Below, piece by piece: positions 55,437 to 64,000 of a stretch of 64,000 nucleotides of DNA. The notes under the pieces were generated by a model. It was not told the origin of the DNA. It did no database searches and saw nothing but the letters and a program-made list of their open reading frames with translations. This DNA comes from Stercorarius parasiticus (lineage: Eukaryota > Chordata > Aves > Charadriiformes > Stercorariidae), in NCBI GenBank assembly GCA_013396915.1, contig VWZL01000884.1:30056-94055 (forward strand). Reading direction: 5' to 3'. The position numbers and the translations under genes were made by a program. Position 1 is the stretch's first letter. Each line of letters begins with the position of its first letter.

Positions 55437-57469
55437 TTTCCAGATTCCCAAATACAATTTTAACTACTACTTCCTCTCAAGTAGATGGAAACATTTATGA
55501 ATTAGTGATGCCAGTGAGGTTATACAGTGATGGGACATAGGGTAGTGAGTGAATGGGGGGTTAGTAGGTAGGGCATAGACCTAAACTATACATATAAACT
55601 GTATTATCTCTGACCATAAATCAAAATTGCTTTTTTTCTTCCAAGGAAAGATGTATGCCTGCTTTTTTCTTTAGAGTATTTTAGTAAATTTGGCTTGAAA
55701 GGTTACTTCTCATCTCTAAAGGATATGTGTTACAATCTACAGTTCAATCCTATATCTCTTTTTGTTGAAATAATGCTGGGTAAATTATATGAATTCAGGT
55801 GAATGCTCAAGCTCATGACAGTAAAATTTGCTACTCCCTGTTCTCTGTCCCTGAACTTTCAGAGGAGATATCTTCCAGGGAAGGGAGAAGACAATGGAGA
55901 TGTTCTCATCACGAAATTTTCAGAGGCTGTACAAAATAAAAAAAAGAAAAAGAAAAAGAAAAGAAAAAGAGAGCACTCATGCCAAACATACTGAAAATTT
56001 TCACATAATTTCTGTAAATGAGTTGCATTAGAAGACTCAACCGTTTAAGTTATGCAAAATCAATATGCTGTCATCCATGGACAAGAGCACGTCTCAAGGA
56101 CAGTTTCATTTCCACAAAGGGGTGTGATGGTAGTTGTGAAATACATGTTGAGGAGGTTTAACCCAAAAGAGCCTGTTGTACATAAGAATAAAACAGAAGT
56201 ATAGTAGGTGAAGGATTTACACAGGGGTAATCAAATCTAGGAGAACTAAAGGGTTACCTTGATAGCCATGAATCTTCATATAGCTTTTTCTTTTTTTTTT
56301 TTAACAGAGTAGCATCACAGTAATCAGAGGACCCTCACAAACAGAATTGCTTTTACCAAGTTATGGTGAGAAACCTGGTTGCGCTTGATTTCATTGTCAA
56401 TATATTTCATGGCAAATGTAATTTCCAAGTGTTATACTGTATCCCGTGTGGTAGGGTGATCCTGATCTGGTGGTTTTGTTTAAAAACCACAATGTCTTCA
56501 GAGGAACTGAATTTTCATAGGCATGGCATGACTAGCAATCAGGGCTGGCTCATCCTCTCTTGTAAATATGCGCACAGTTCCTTGTTGCTCACAGGGCAAT
56601 ACAAGTTCTTAACAACAACAGAGTTGGAATATATGGCACTTGCTCACCATTTACATTTCCAGCCAATGGAACAACACCTTTTTGAATCTCAAAATCAAAC
56701 AAATCTGCATTTAAACATACCAGTCTCCTTTTATTTGTACAAAGCCTTTTTTCATTTCTCCTGAAAAAACTCACATCCCAACAACCCTTCCTTGAAATAT
56801 ATCTTAAATAACATTGGATTTACTTACTGGAGTGTTATGTGGGAGCACTGAGATTTATTTCAGTTTCATTCCTGTCATTTCCTAAAAGAAAGAAAAGGAA
56901 ACAGAAAACATGACATCAGAGATTATGAGGTTCTGGCAGCTTGGCATCTCTTTCATACTGTCATGGAAAGCAACTATGATGCCAAATATTTTCTGCCTTG
57001 TCTGAGCCATATTCTTATAAAGCAGAGGCAAAAAAAAGATATTGGATGGAGATGGTAAGGCTGGATTAGGAATCTGGTACATTCATAAATTTGAGTATGT
57101 TTAGATAAAGGAACCTGGAATTTCTATGTCAGGAATTTGGTAGGAAGCAGCAAAGAAAAGGGCAGTGTTCTGGATCATTTTGCCTCATCTGCTCCATAAG
57201 AGTGTTTTTCAAGGAAAATGAGGATCCTACATATGCTAGCAAATCTTTGACCTCAGTGAATAATTGCCAGCTTTGTGAAAATTGGGGTGGCAGCGTTTTG
57301 TACAGTGATGATGCTGTTCTGCACTCCATTACTGCTGTATACATTTTTATGTGTTCTTCACAAAAGTAAAGTAAATGGGGGAGGCCAACTTTGTCCCATA
57401 AAAATTACCATGTTAAACTATGCATCGAGTAGTCAGTGGATGGAGTTTTCCTTCCATTTAAAGTAAATT
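55437..57469. other. Unique non-coding sequence, no gene seen
   Basis: No exon assigned. A-rich simple repeat at 55933-55972 and T-rich tract near 56288-56302. An open frame of 133 codons at 56363-56764 is unassigned. Confidence 0.5.
55933..55972. repeat. A-rich (AAAAAG)-type microsatellite
   Basis: About 40 bp of A with a G every five or six bases, ending in GAGAG. Confidence 0.9.
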
Positions 57470-58042
57470 CTAACTGGTTGCCCTTTGATGTGCACTAGAC
57501 TTTTTGTTTATATAAGCCTGTAGCTTTTTTGAACAGCAGCTTTGCATGCCGTGGTTGCAGGTTGAAGTCACTTTCTTGCTGCCTTTCCCCTCCTTCAGAC
57601 CATAAAAGATTTCCACCCAAGGCGGGGTGCAGCCCCACCAGCCCACTTTGCCACCCACTGTCTGACTCCATGAATTAAAGCCCAGAGAACTTGCCTTTGC
57701 ATCCACTTCACATTTCTGATGGTTGCACGATGCTTTGCCCTCTTTCCTAGGGCTCTGCTCATTACCCTGGTGCAGACTGGGGTCATGCACATCTTCTGAT
57801 GCTGTGGGCAGCAGAGTAGCCCTCCAGTTCAGCAAGAATTCGCTATCTTCGCTTTCCGTTCCTTTTTTATTTTTGGCACAATATAAAGTTGAGGGGGAAT
57901 AAAGCCTGCTATAGATTGATGTTTGCCGAGTCAGAATGGACAAGGTTGAACCCGAAGGTCGGGCTCTAAAGTCTAGGTGATGCAACAACCAATAATCAAG
58001 CCCTGGAGCATTTGAGAGAGGTTCAAATTCTGACCAAGACAT
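57470..58042 (-). other. Unassigned 190-codon open frame
   Basis: The longest open frame in the window outside transposons and CpG-rich DNA. The predicted peptide has no recognisable domain, no signal peptide and an ordinary composition; it begins MSWSEFEPLSNAPG. A second frame on the same strand (57595-57792) is also open, which weakens the case for selection on either. No exon-intron structure or promoter is evident. A chance frame is the default reading; a lineage-specific transcript cannot be excluded. Confidence 0.12.
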
Positions 58043-58639
58043 ACAGAGAAAAGAGTGAAAGCAAGCACTCCTCAGATTGATGTGCGTGACTCACAGAAGC
58101 ACCACATAATATTTCCAAGATGAGCAGAATCACGGGCAGGAAATTCCAATCCAAGTCAGCAGTACAGCTATACTCACACCCCTTTTGGGTCAGTGGCTAG
58201 TACCACCATTGTTGGAGACAGCTGGTTCTGGGAGGGTCAAACAAAACTTGCTCATAGGAGAAATTCCTTCTTATTTCTATCCCTATCAGTAAATTTCTAG
58301 CCTGTCCCAAGAGTGATTTTCTCCCTCTTTCCTGATTCTACCTATTGTAATTGGAGAAGCTGGTACTATTCAGACAATTCTTGGGTCTTTTAAAAATCAG
58401 TAAACTACTGTCCGCCGAGATGTCTTTGACAGTTGTCTTCTGATATGCAGTGCCTGTTTTTGTTATGGTGAAGGATTAATGCACAATTTATATATCCCTA
58501 TATCCTTTGCTGTTGTGTATTTTTATATGGTGTCATTTCTTATTCATTTCCTCCCTGAATTAGACTTCTCTCATATTTTCTACTTGCTTTATACAGCTTT
58601 TTCTCCACTTTAAACAGTCTTACTGATCCAGCAAAGCAC
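58043..58639. other. Unique non-coding sequence, no gene seen
   Basis: No exon or repeat assigned. Confidence 0.5.
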
Positions 58640-59095
58640 TGACAACTTTGTACAAGGCTCCTGTGAGACCTCATCTGGAGTACCTCTTGTAACTTCTGAT
58701 TGGGAACTGACAGACTCTTGCACAGGTAATTGGGGAAAGGAAAGATTATCATATGAGAGAAAAATAGAAGATCCTGGCTTGTTTACCTCCACAAACTGAA
58801 GGCTGAGAGGGGTTATAACTGCTTGTCTGTGCATCAGAGGGTTAAACAGCAGCAAGGAAAAAAGAACTTTTTATGCAAACGCTGATGTTGACATAAGAAC
58901 CACATGGGTATAGGCTTGTTATGGATGTATTAAGCCTTGGAGTTATGAGGATGCCCCTAATAGTTACAGCAGTGAGGTTCTGCAACAGTCTTCTCATCAG
59001 AGTGGGGAAGGACTAATTGCTTCCACGATGGAACTTGATAGCGTTAGGGAGGAAGAAAGCATGACATGGTGCCTGAGGTAGTAAAGGACCAAAGT
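58640..59095 (+). mobile_element. Ancient CR1 LINE remnant, plus strand
   Basis: A strongly diverged CR1 of the older type seen in turtles and crocodilians. The peptide PVRPHLEYLL is encoded at 58660-58689, matching the conserved VRPHLEY block. Further along are ATCATATGAGAGAAAAATAG (cf. 'CCATATGAGGAAAG'), CTGGCTTGTTTA, GAAGGCTGAGAGGGG (cf. the RRLRGD coding block), TAAGAACCACATGGGTATAG, and CAGTGAGGTTCTGCAACAGT (cf. 'GAGTGAGGTTCTGGAACAGCC'). The avian octamer tail is absent or decayed. It is much older than the other CR1 copies in this window and carries many stops and indels. Confidence 0.78.
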
Positions 59096-59590
59096 CTGTG
59101 AATTCAGAGGTTAATTCCAGTTTCTCTATCTGGGGGTCCCAGGTCCGAACTATAAGTTTAGATTTCTAGGAGATACTTAAGTGTTTTGTCTCCCATTACA
59201 TGCCACAGAGAATGGAGAACAATCCAGCTCAGCCAAAAGGAAGTACCAGCATTGATCAGTCTCCACTAACTGTAATGAATAGACACCTACATCTAGACAC
59301 CTCAATTTAGATGTTAGCACTGGAATCTCATTGTACTTGGAGTTAATTAATTGCATAAGCCACAGGGGCTTGACTCAGCTGGCTAAGGCATAGCGTCTTG
59401 TGCCATCTGAGAGACCCTAGGGCCAGTAAGAAATCTGCAGGGACAGGCAGATACGGCATAGTACCTGCAGAAGAAGACCTGCTCCCTTCTGATGAAGCAG
59501 TCAGGGGCTCAGCAGACGTGAGGGCATCTTAGAAAGCACAAGGTGCCTATATTTAGGCAATTGAGTTGGACCTCAGACAGGGGGGTGCGA
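59096..59590 (+). repeat. Ancient SINE-like and palindromic debris
   Basis: Includes AGACACCTACATCTAGACAC with CTCAATTTAGATG (59281-59315), a tRNA-like head TTGACTCAGCTGGCTAAGGC (59370-59389) whose A-box resembles 'TAGCTCAGTTGGTTAGAGCA' but whose B-box is degraded to GAGACCCTAGGGCCAG (59410-59425), and AGGTGCCTATATTTAGGCAA (59541-59560). These fit an old sauropsid SINE or MITE mosaic. No intact tRNA can be folded from it. Confidence 0.3.
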
Positions 59591-61549
59591 TGAATCAGAA
59601 GTCAAAGCCTCGATAGCATTTGCTCCTCTCCTCTCCTGTCTCCTCTCTTCTTTTTCTGATTTTCTGTTGTATTTGTCTTACTTGGCTACAGCAGTTACAT
59701 ACTTCAGAACAGACTCCAGAATCTTGAAAAGCAAACAGAATTATGCATATTTAAGCTAAAAAGAAATCAACTAAGAGTGTAACTTTATTTCCCAAGTAAA
59801 GGCTTCCATGTGCACTGGGCACGTGAATTCCCTCTGTACAGCCCCTATCCTTCTGCTGATTTTTCACTAATGTTCTCAGCACAGTAAACTGAGCATTTTA
59901 AGATTTACTACCAGGCTTCTCAATGACACTAGTTAGTTTCTTCTTAGCCAGCAGAAGTCTTTTCATAATGTAGGGTAAGAAAGAACTTTAACGAAGGGCA
60001 AACAGCACCAAAAGGTAAAGTGCTGGTTCACCGCAGGATCCTGGTTGCCAACCATTATTAATATGCTCATTTCTGGATTTGTCTTTGGGGCTTTTCTTGC
60101 ACAGTGACGTTAAAAGTCTTGGCAGATGTTAAAAGTAAACACATTCTGCAGTGTTCGTCGCCTCTGTGTAGGGAAGGAAGGTGTGACTGATCACCGCCTT
60201 GCAACCCCTTGATAAAAACAATCAGTGTTACTGAGGCACGTGGAAGGAAAGAAATGCAAGCCAGACTGTAGCGAGGCCTTCTTGAGGGAGTAAGAAGGGA
60301 AGGAGAATAAAACGGAAGATTTAAGAAGAGACAAGAGATTATGCAAATCTGAGCTGTGAATAACATCCTGGCAGTACAGCCCCTCCAGAGATAACTTGCC
60401 ACCTGCATTTCTCTAACAGGCACCTCCAAGTCAGTGAGAAAAATGGATCAGCTTTTGAACAAAAAGGGAAGGGGAAGAAAGAAAAATCAGACTAAGTGCT
60501 CTTTAATTCTAGCCACGTTAAACTCTAAATGCTGCCAAAAAGCCGGTAATAAAATTTAATTCTTTCTGAGGACATGACAATCAGTCATCCGACCAAGAAT
60601 CAAAGTCTCCTGGGAGTGTTTCTTCCATCGTGGGGCTTGAGCAGACTTGACCCTCTCAGCATTTCATATTTCATAATTGAACTCAATGTCCCTCACACTT
60701 TTAAAATCTTCCTAGATTAAAAAAGAGCATTAATCACTCTCACCGCGGAGGAGCATTGAAGAGGGAAGTAGGACACCAGGCGCAGTTTCAGAGAGGCCTG
60801 GGGGATTAAGGTGATCGGTGTCTTGGTGCCTGCATTAGTATGTGTTTGTGCCTGTGTCACAAACAAACAAAAAACTCCCCGCAGGCGCATTACAGACCCC
60901 AATATATTGCTCCAATATATGTGATCTACCACCACCTTAATAGTTTCACTCCAGAGATGTTGCCATACAATTGAGCACCATGTTTCTGCAGCTTATCTCT
61001 GGAGAAGTAAAAAAAAAAATAAAATCCCTTTTTAGCTGGGTGCTTTGTTATGATTTATACATTTCTTTTTTTGAATAGCTGGGGTTTATCTTCTTCAGCT
61101 GCAGGAACTTTGAGCAAATGATAAACGAAAACATCAACCCAGAGCCTGCACTAATGCCTGACACAAACATGTCACTTGATATTTAAGTATTTATTTATTC
61201 ATTTATGTTTTTGTAGTCTCTTCTTAGGCACAGAACCTTTGTATTTATTATAATAATGGTGACAAAATGTGGGAAAAGGGTGGGGAGGGAGGGGGGGAAA
61301 GAACAAACATAAATGCAAGCGAAAAAACAAAAGCAGCGACACCAGAGACAGAGGAACGATCCTCGCAGAGCCGGGGCGGTCACTCCTTCTCTTTGTTTTA
61401 TGCTTTAACTGAGGAAAACCCAACTGGGGAGCGGGCTGACCCCGCATCTGAGGCTAGCAAGGTCTACAGGGCATTTTGGGGCTTGGCCAGGATGAGAAGC
61501 TGAGAGAAAGTGGGACCAGAGGAACCTGAAGGGCCCTGGGGCAGCTGGA
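59591..61549. other. Unique non-coding sequence, no gene seen
   Basis: No exon or repeat assigned, apart from the candidate conserved block at 60.48-60.84 kb. A G-rich run (61276-61300) and AT-rich TATTTATTTATTCATTTATG (61188-61207) are simple sequence. Confidence 0.5.
60480..60840. promoter_or_regulatory. Candidate conserved non-coding block
   Basis: Contains CTCTTTAATTCTAGCCACG, GGTAATAAAATTTAATTC, GACATGACAATCAGTCATCC (AP-1-like half-sites), TTTCATAATTGAACTCAATG and GAGCATTAATCACTCTCACCG. AT-rich with some CpG, no repeat signature. Inference only. Confidence 0.2.
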
Positions 61550-61970
61550 GTCCTCTGAGAGGACCATGGTGACGCTGAGGCCCAGGTGGGACCCAGCCAA
61601 CCGTGGGGTTGCCCCCAGCCCGGCGGCGGGGTGGTCCCGCCACCAGCAGAGCTACAAATTGCCGTGGCTGTGGGCCCGTGATGGAGAGCAGGGAGGTGTT
61701 GGGAAGGGCGGGGGGTCCCCTTACGCTTGGTCGATCCGCAGGGAGAGCCATGGGGCTGGGGGGAGCAGTGGAGCGAGAAGGGGACAAAAGCGGTGGCTGG
61801 GGCTGGCTGCGGGAGAGGGGTGCCCGGCTGAAATCCTTCACAGCGCCGGGACACAAAAACTCCTAAATCTTCATCAGAAAGTCATTAGAAATCTGTCGGA
61901 GGGGCCAGGCGCAGATTGCCAGGGGAGGGGACTCAAAAAGCCCCTCCGGGGTCCACAATACCTGAAATGA
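61550..61970. promoter_or_regulatory. GC-rich patch, weak CpG-island candidate
   Basis: GC-rich with scattered CpG (for example CCCGGCGGCGGGGTGGTCCC at 61619-61638), clearly different from its AT-rich surroundings but less CpG-dense than the island at the left end. Overlapping open frames on both strands (up to 149 codons) are Gly/Pro/Arg-rich and unassigned. It could be a small promoter island or simply a GC-rich segment. Confidence 0.25.
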
Positions 61971-62379
61971 ACTGGAAGGGATGGGGTGGGGCTGGGAAGC
62001 AGATTTCCTGCCATAACTAAAGCCCCCTTTCAGCCTGCTTTGCAACAGTTTTACGATGTGTTAGAATTTACATTCACGTGTTGTTAACCATTCTTCGGCG
62101 CAATGAAACGTTTTATCTGTCTGACCTCAACCTTTGCCATATGCTGGTGCAAACTGTTCAACTTAAGCCCGGACGAGTTGAAGAAAAGGTGGAAAAAAAA
62201 AAAAAAAAAAGAGGGGGAGAAAAAGGAGGGTCCGAAAAGCACATTGCTGGGTAGGCTCTGTTGTTGCTCTTGATAGCTGCCTTCCTCTCCATTTTCCATG
62301 GAAACCTTTTGAAAGCCAATTCCAAAAAAAAGAAAAAATAAAGGAAAAAGAAAAAGATCCCTGCCAATAAATGAATAGT
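61971..62379. other. Unique non-coding sequence with A tracts
   Basis: The section 62040-62175 (TTTGCAACAGTTTTACGATG and following) looks like unique conserved-type sequence. An A18 tract lies at 62193-62210, and an A-rich run at 62321-62356. Confidence 0.45.
62193..62210. repeat. A18 homopolymer
   Basis: Eighteen A followed by GAGGGGGAGAAAAAGGAGG; a simple purine-rich repeat. Confidence 0.92.
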
Positions 62380-62690
62380 GGCTCAGAACATGTCAGCTCT
62401 TCACTAATTGTCCACTTTACATATGCTCCTTCATGTCTGGCGATTCCTTTTATATTGTGGAGAGACAGCAATGAAACTTCATTATACTGCGTTAAGGAGA
62501 GGCGTATGGAATGCATTTGAAATTGATCAGAATGAATTTTATAAGGTTTTTATTTATTTTATCCTAATTTCCTGGTTGTTTTCTCAGCCTAGTTCACTTG
62601 AAAGAATAAGAGATGGGGATTATGGAAGGAGAGTGATAATTTTGTGAGACAGCCTGGTAATTCATAATGAAAGACCCCATTTTGTGCTTT
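62380..62690. promoter_or_regulatory. Candidate conserved non-coding block
   Basis: Contains CTTCACTAATTGTCCACTTTA, CATATGCTCCTTCATGTC, AATGAAACTTCATTATACTG, GGAATGCATTTGAAATTG and GGTAATTCATAATGAAAGAC; rich in TAATT/ATTA cores, without repeat hallmarks. Conservation is inferred from texture only. Confidence 0.2.
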
Positions 62691-63885
62691 TGAAGATGTG
62701 TCTGGTTAACTTGCAAATTCCACCCTATTTCTCTTAGGGACCTGCGCTGTGGCATTGCCCTAGTCTTGCTGTTCGATTCCTCTGAAACTATGGTTATGAA
62801 CCTGTCTCTGCATTTTGCCTCTGGTGTCTAGATATGGTTAGGTGTTCCTCACCTTGTGTTTTGGGTGGACTAAGCAATCCAGACCGCACTTCCTAATATC
62901 TTGTGTGATGGATTTTCATGGAATTTTGGTTATTTCTGTACTGAGAAACAACAGTTTTCATTCATCCCACAGGTGTCTCTGGAGCCTAGTAAGAATGGTG
63001 GCACTGAGGAAATGTCCCTTTAACTCAGCTCCCTGAATGGTCTTGGAGTAGTCCCTAAGGAGGATGTCCACAAAGGTGCAGTAATATTGACATATTCAGC
63101 AGCAAGGGGGCTTTGGGATCAAAAAAGCTCAAGTAGCCCCTGTTCAGCTGTGAAGCCAATGCCTGAAGAAGGTGCTTTAGCAAACGCGTGGAGTTGTTTA
63201 TGAGAAGGCTTTAAATGCTTAAGGACATTAGGTTATTTAGGGGTTAGGCAAGTCCTTGGTGAATCAACTGGTAGCACTTAGGTTCCTGGAAGGCCCCCGG
63301 CTCCTTTTTTAAATCTCACCATTGCTTTGTGAGCCTCCCTCTGTAAAGACACAGTGGCCTTGGGGGGCACTCAGGTAAGAAAACTCTCATGGCTGGATAA
63401 GGCTCATATACTCACTGTAATAATGAATCCCCAAATGAAGAACCTAATCATGTATGTTAGAGTTGTGAGCTGGTGCAGCCCATCAGTAATCCTTAGGCTG
63501 GACCAATCATTGCTGCAGCCTCTTGCAGTACACATTGCTGTATTTCATGGTGTGTGGCATGTCTCAGGGAAATAAAAATCATTTTTGCTTTCTGTGAAAC
63601 CCTGCCAACCCATCTCACATTTTTATAAGTAATTTCCATTCTGCTATGGTGTATTACACATGATGTTTTGAAAGAGTGGGAAAGAGTTAAGCAAAATGAA
63701 GACCATTATCAATATTTTATTTGTCACAGCTGAAAAACTACATTTATAGGTCAGTTCGTTGCAATCCATTCATTGATTTCAGTACTCAAAGCCCTTCAGG
63801 GAGTGTCTAAAATCCACTGATGTTTTGGAGTGCTAAGTTTTGTGTTTGGATTTCTGATAAGACTGAAAGATGTGTCAAAATCATG
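62691..63885. other. Unique non-coding sequence, no gene seen
   Basis: No exon or clear repeat assigned. ATTCATTGATTTCAGTACTC near 63768-63787 may belong to the relic listed next. Confidence 0.5.
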
Positions 63886-63980
63886 TAACAGGCTCTGGAT
63901 CTGATTTACCACTGCATGCTTCCAGTCTCTGCTGGTGTTAACTCCAGTGATTTCATCAGAGTGGAGCTGCACAGTATTGA
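63886..63980. repeat. MITE-like palindromic repeat relic
   Basis: GGCTCTGGATCTGATTTACC followed by GGTGTTAACTCCAGTGATTT (63934-63953) and CAGAGTGGAGCTGCACAG resembles the old sauropsid palindrome 'GGGCCAGATTCTGATCTCAG...GTGTAAATCCGGAGTAACTCC..TGAAGTCA..GGAGTTACACC'. Diverged. Confidence 0.33.
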
Positions 63981-64000
63981 TTTAATTCTTATGTTGATGT

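Noticed and set aside
59366..59430. Functional tRNA gene
   Set aside because: D-arm similarity is good but the T-arm/B-box is degraded and there is no acceptor stem.
61405..61970. Overlapping 130-149 codon open frames as an exon
   Set aside because: GC-rich patch with long frames on both strands and no recognisable domain or splice context.
1..64000. CRISPR array, operon, prophage or other prokaryotic system
   Set aside because: No regularly spaced direct repeats, no ribosome-binding-site/ORF organisation, and avian CR1 repeats throughout; the window is vertebrate nuclear DNA.

Overview
This is a gene-poor stretch of bird nuclear genome. The bird assignment rests on chicken-repeat-1 (CR1) LINE copies whose 3' ends carry the direct 8-bp tail typical of avian CR1 (ATTCTGTG or ATTCTATG, repeated), on low repeat density, and on one long LTR of a type I recall from non-galliform birds. 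CR1 plus LTR sequence that I can see adds up to about 4.5 kb, roughly 7% of the window. No bacterial, viral or organellar genes, rRNA, functional tRNA or CRISPR array is visible.

I recognise no protein-coding host gene or exon. The only protein-like reading frames with recognisable homology are decayed CR1 reverse-transcriptase fragments (best at 24.2-25.1 kb on the minus strand; others inside the CR1 copies at 27.5, 42.4 and 58.6 kb). The other open frames are short, or lie in GC-rich or low-complexity DNA, and are best read as chance.

Layout: 0-0.56 kb is a GC- and CpG-rich island with SP1-like boxes, a 4 x 12-bp minisatellite and two G-quadruplex motifs; it could be the promoter or first exon of a gene or long non-coding RNA that mostly lies outside the window. 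0.56-11.3 kb is mostly unique sequence with a plus-strand CR1 (6.1-6.5 kb), a probable MIR SINE (9.2 kb), small tandem duplications and a G-rich strand-asymmetric block (10.4-10.9 kb). 11.35-12.42 kb is a minus-strand solo LTR-like element containing a 135-bp direct duplication bracketed by two N characters. 12.4-21.5 kb is mainly unique, with ancient SINE-like relics. 21.9-28 kb is the repeat-richest part, with four CR1 pieces including a head-to-head pair. 28-42 kb is largely unique and AT-rich in places. 42.4-42.9 kb is another CR1. 43-58 kb is unique sequence with a probable minus-strand MIR at 55.3 kb. 58.6-59.1 kb is a much older CR1, followed by tRNA-like SINE debris. 59.6-64 kb is unique sequence with a GC-rich patch at 61.5-62 kb and another ancient relic at the end.

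Several AT-rich unique blocks (about 19.4-20.1, 33.5-34.7, 38.4-39.3, 45.0-45.5, 47.1-47.3, 60.5-60.8 and 62.4-62.7 kb) have homeobox-core motifs and no repeat signature. They look like candidate conserved non-coding elements of a developmental gene desert or a large intron, but that is inference and needs alignment. I found no convincing new biological system. The strongest oddities are three single-N joins that all fall inside repeats, several perfect palindromes, and relics of pre-avian SINE, CR1 and MITE-like families.
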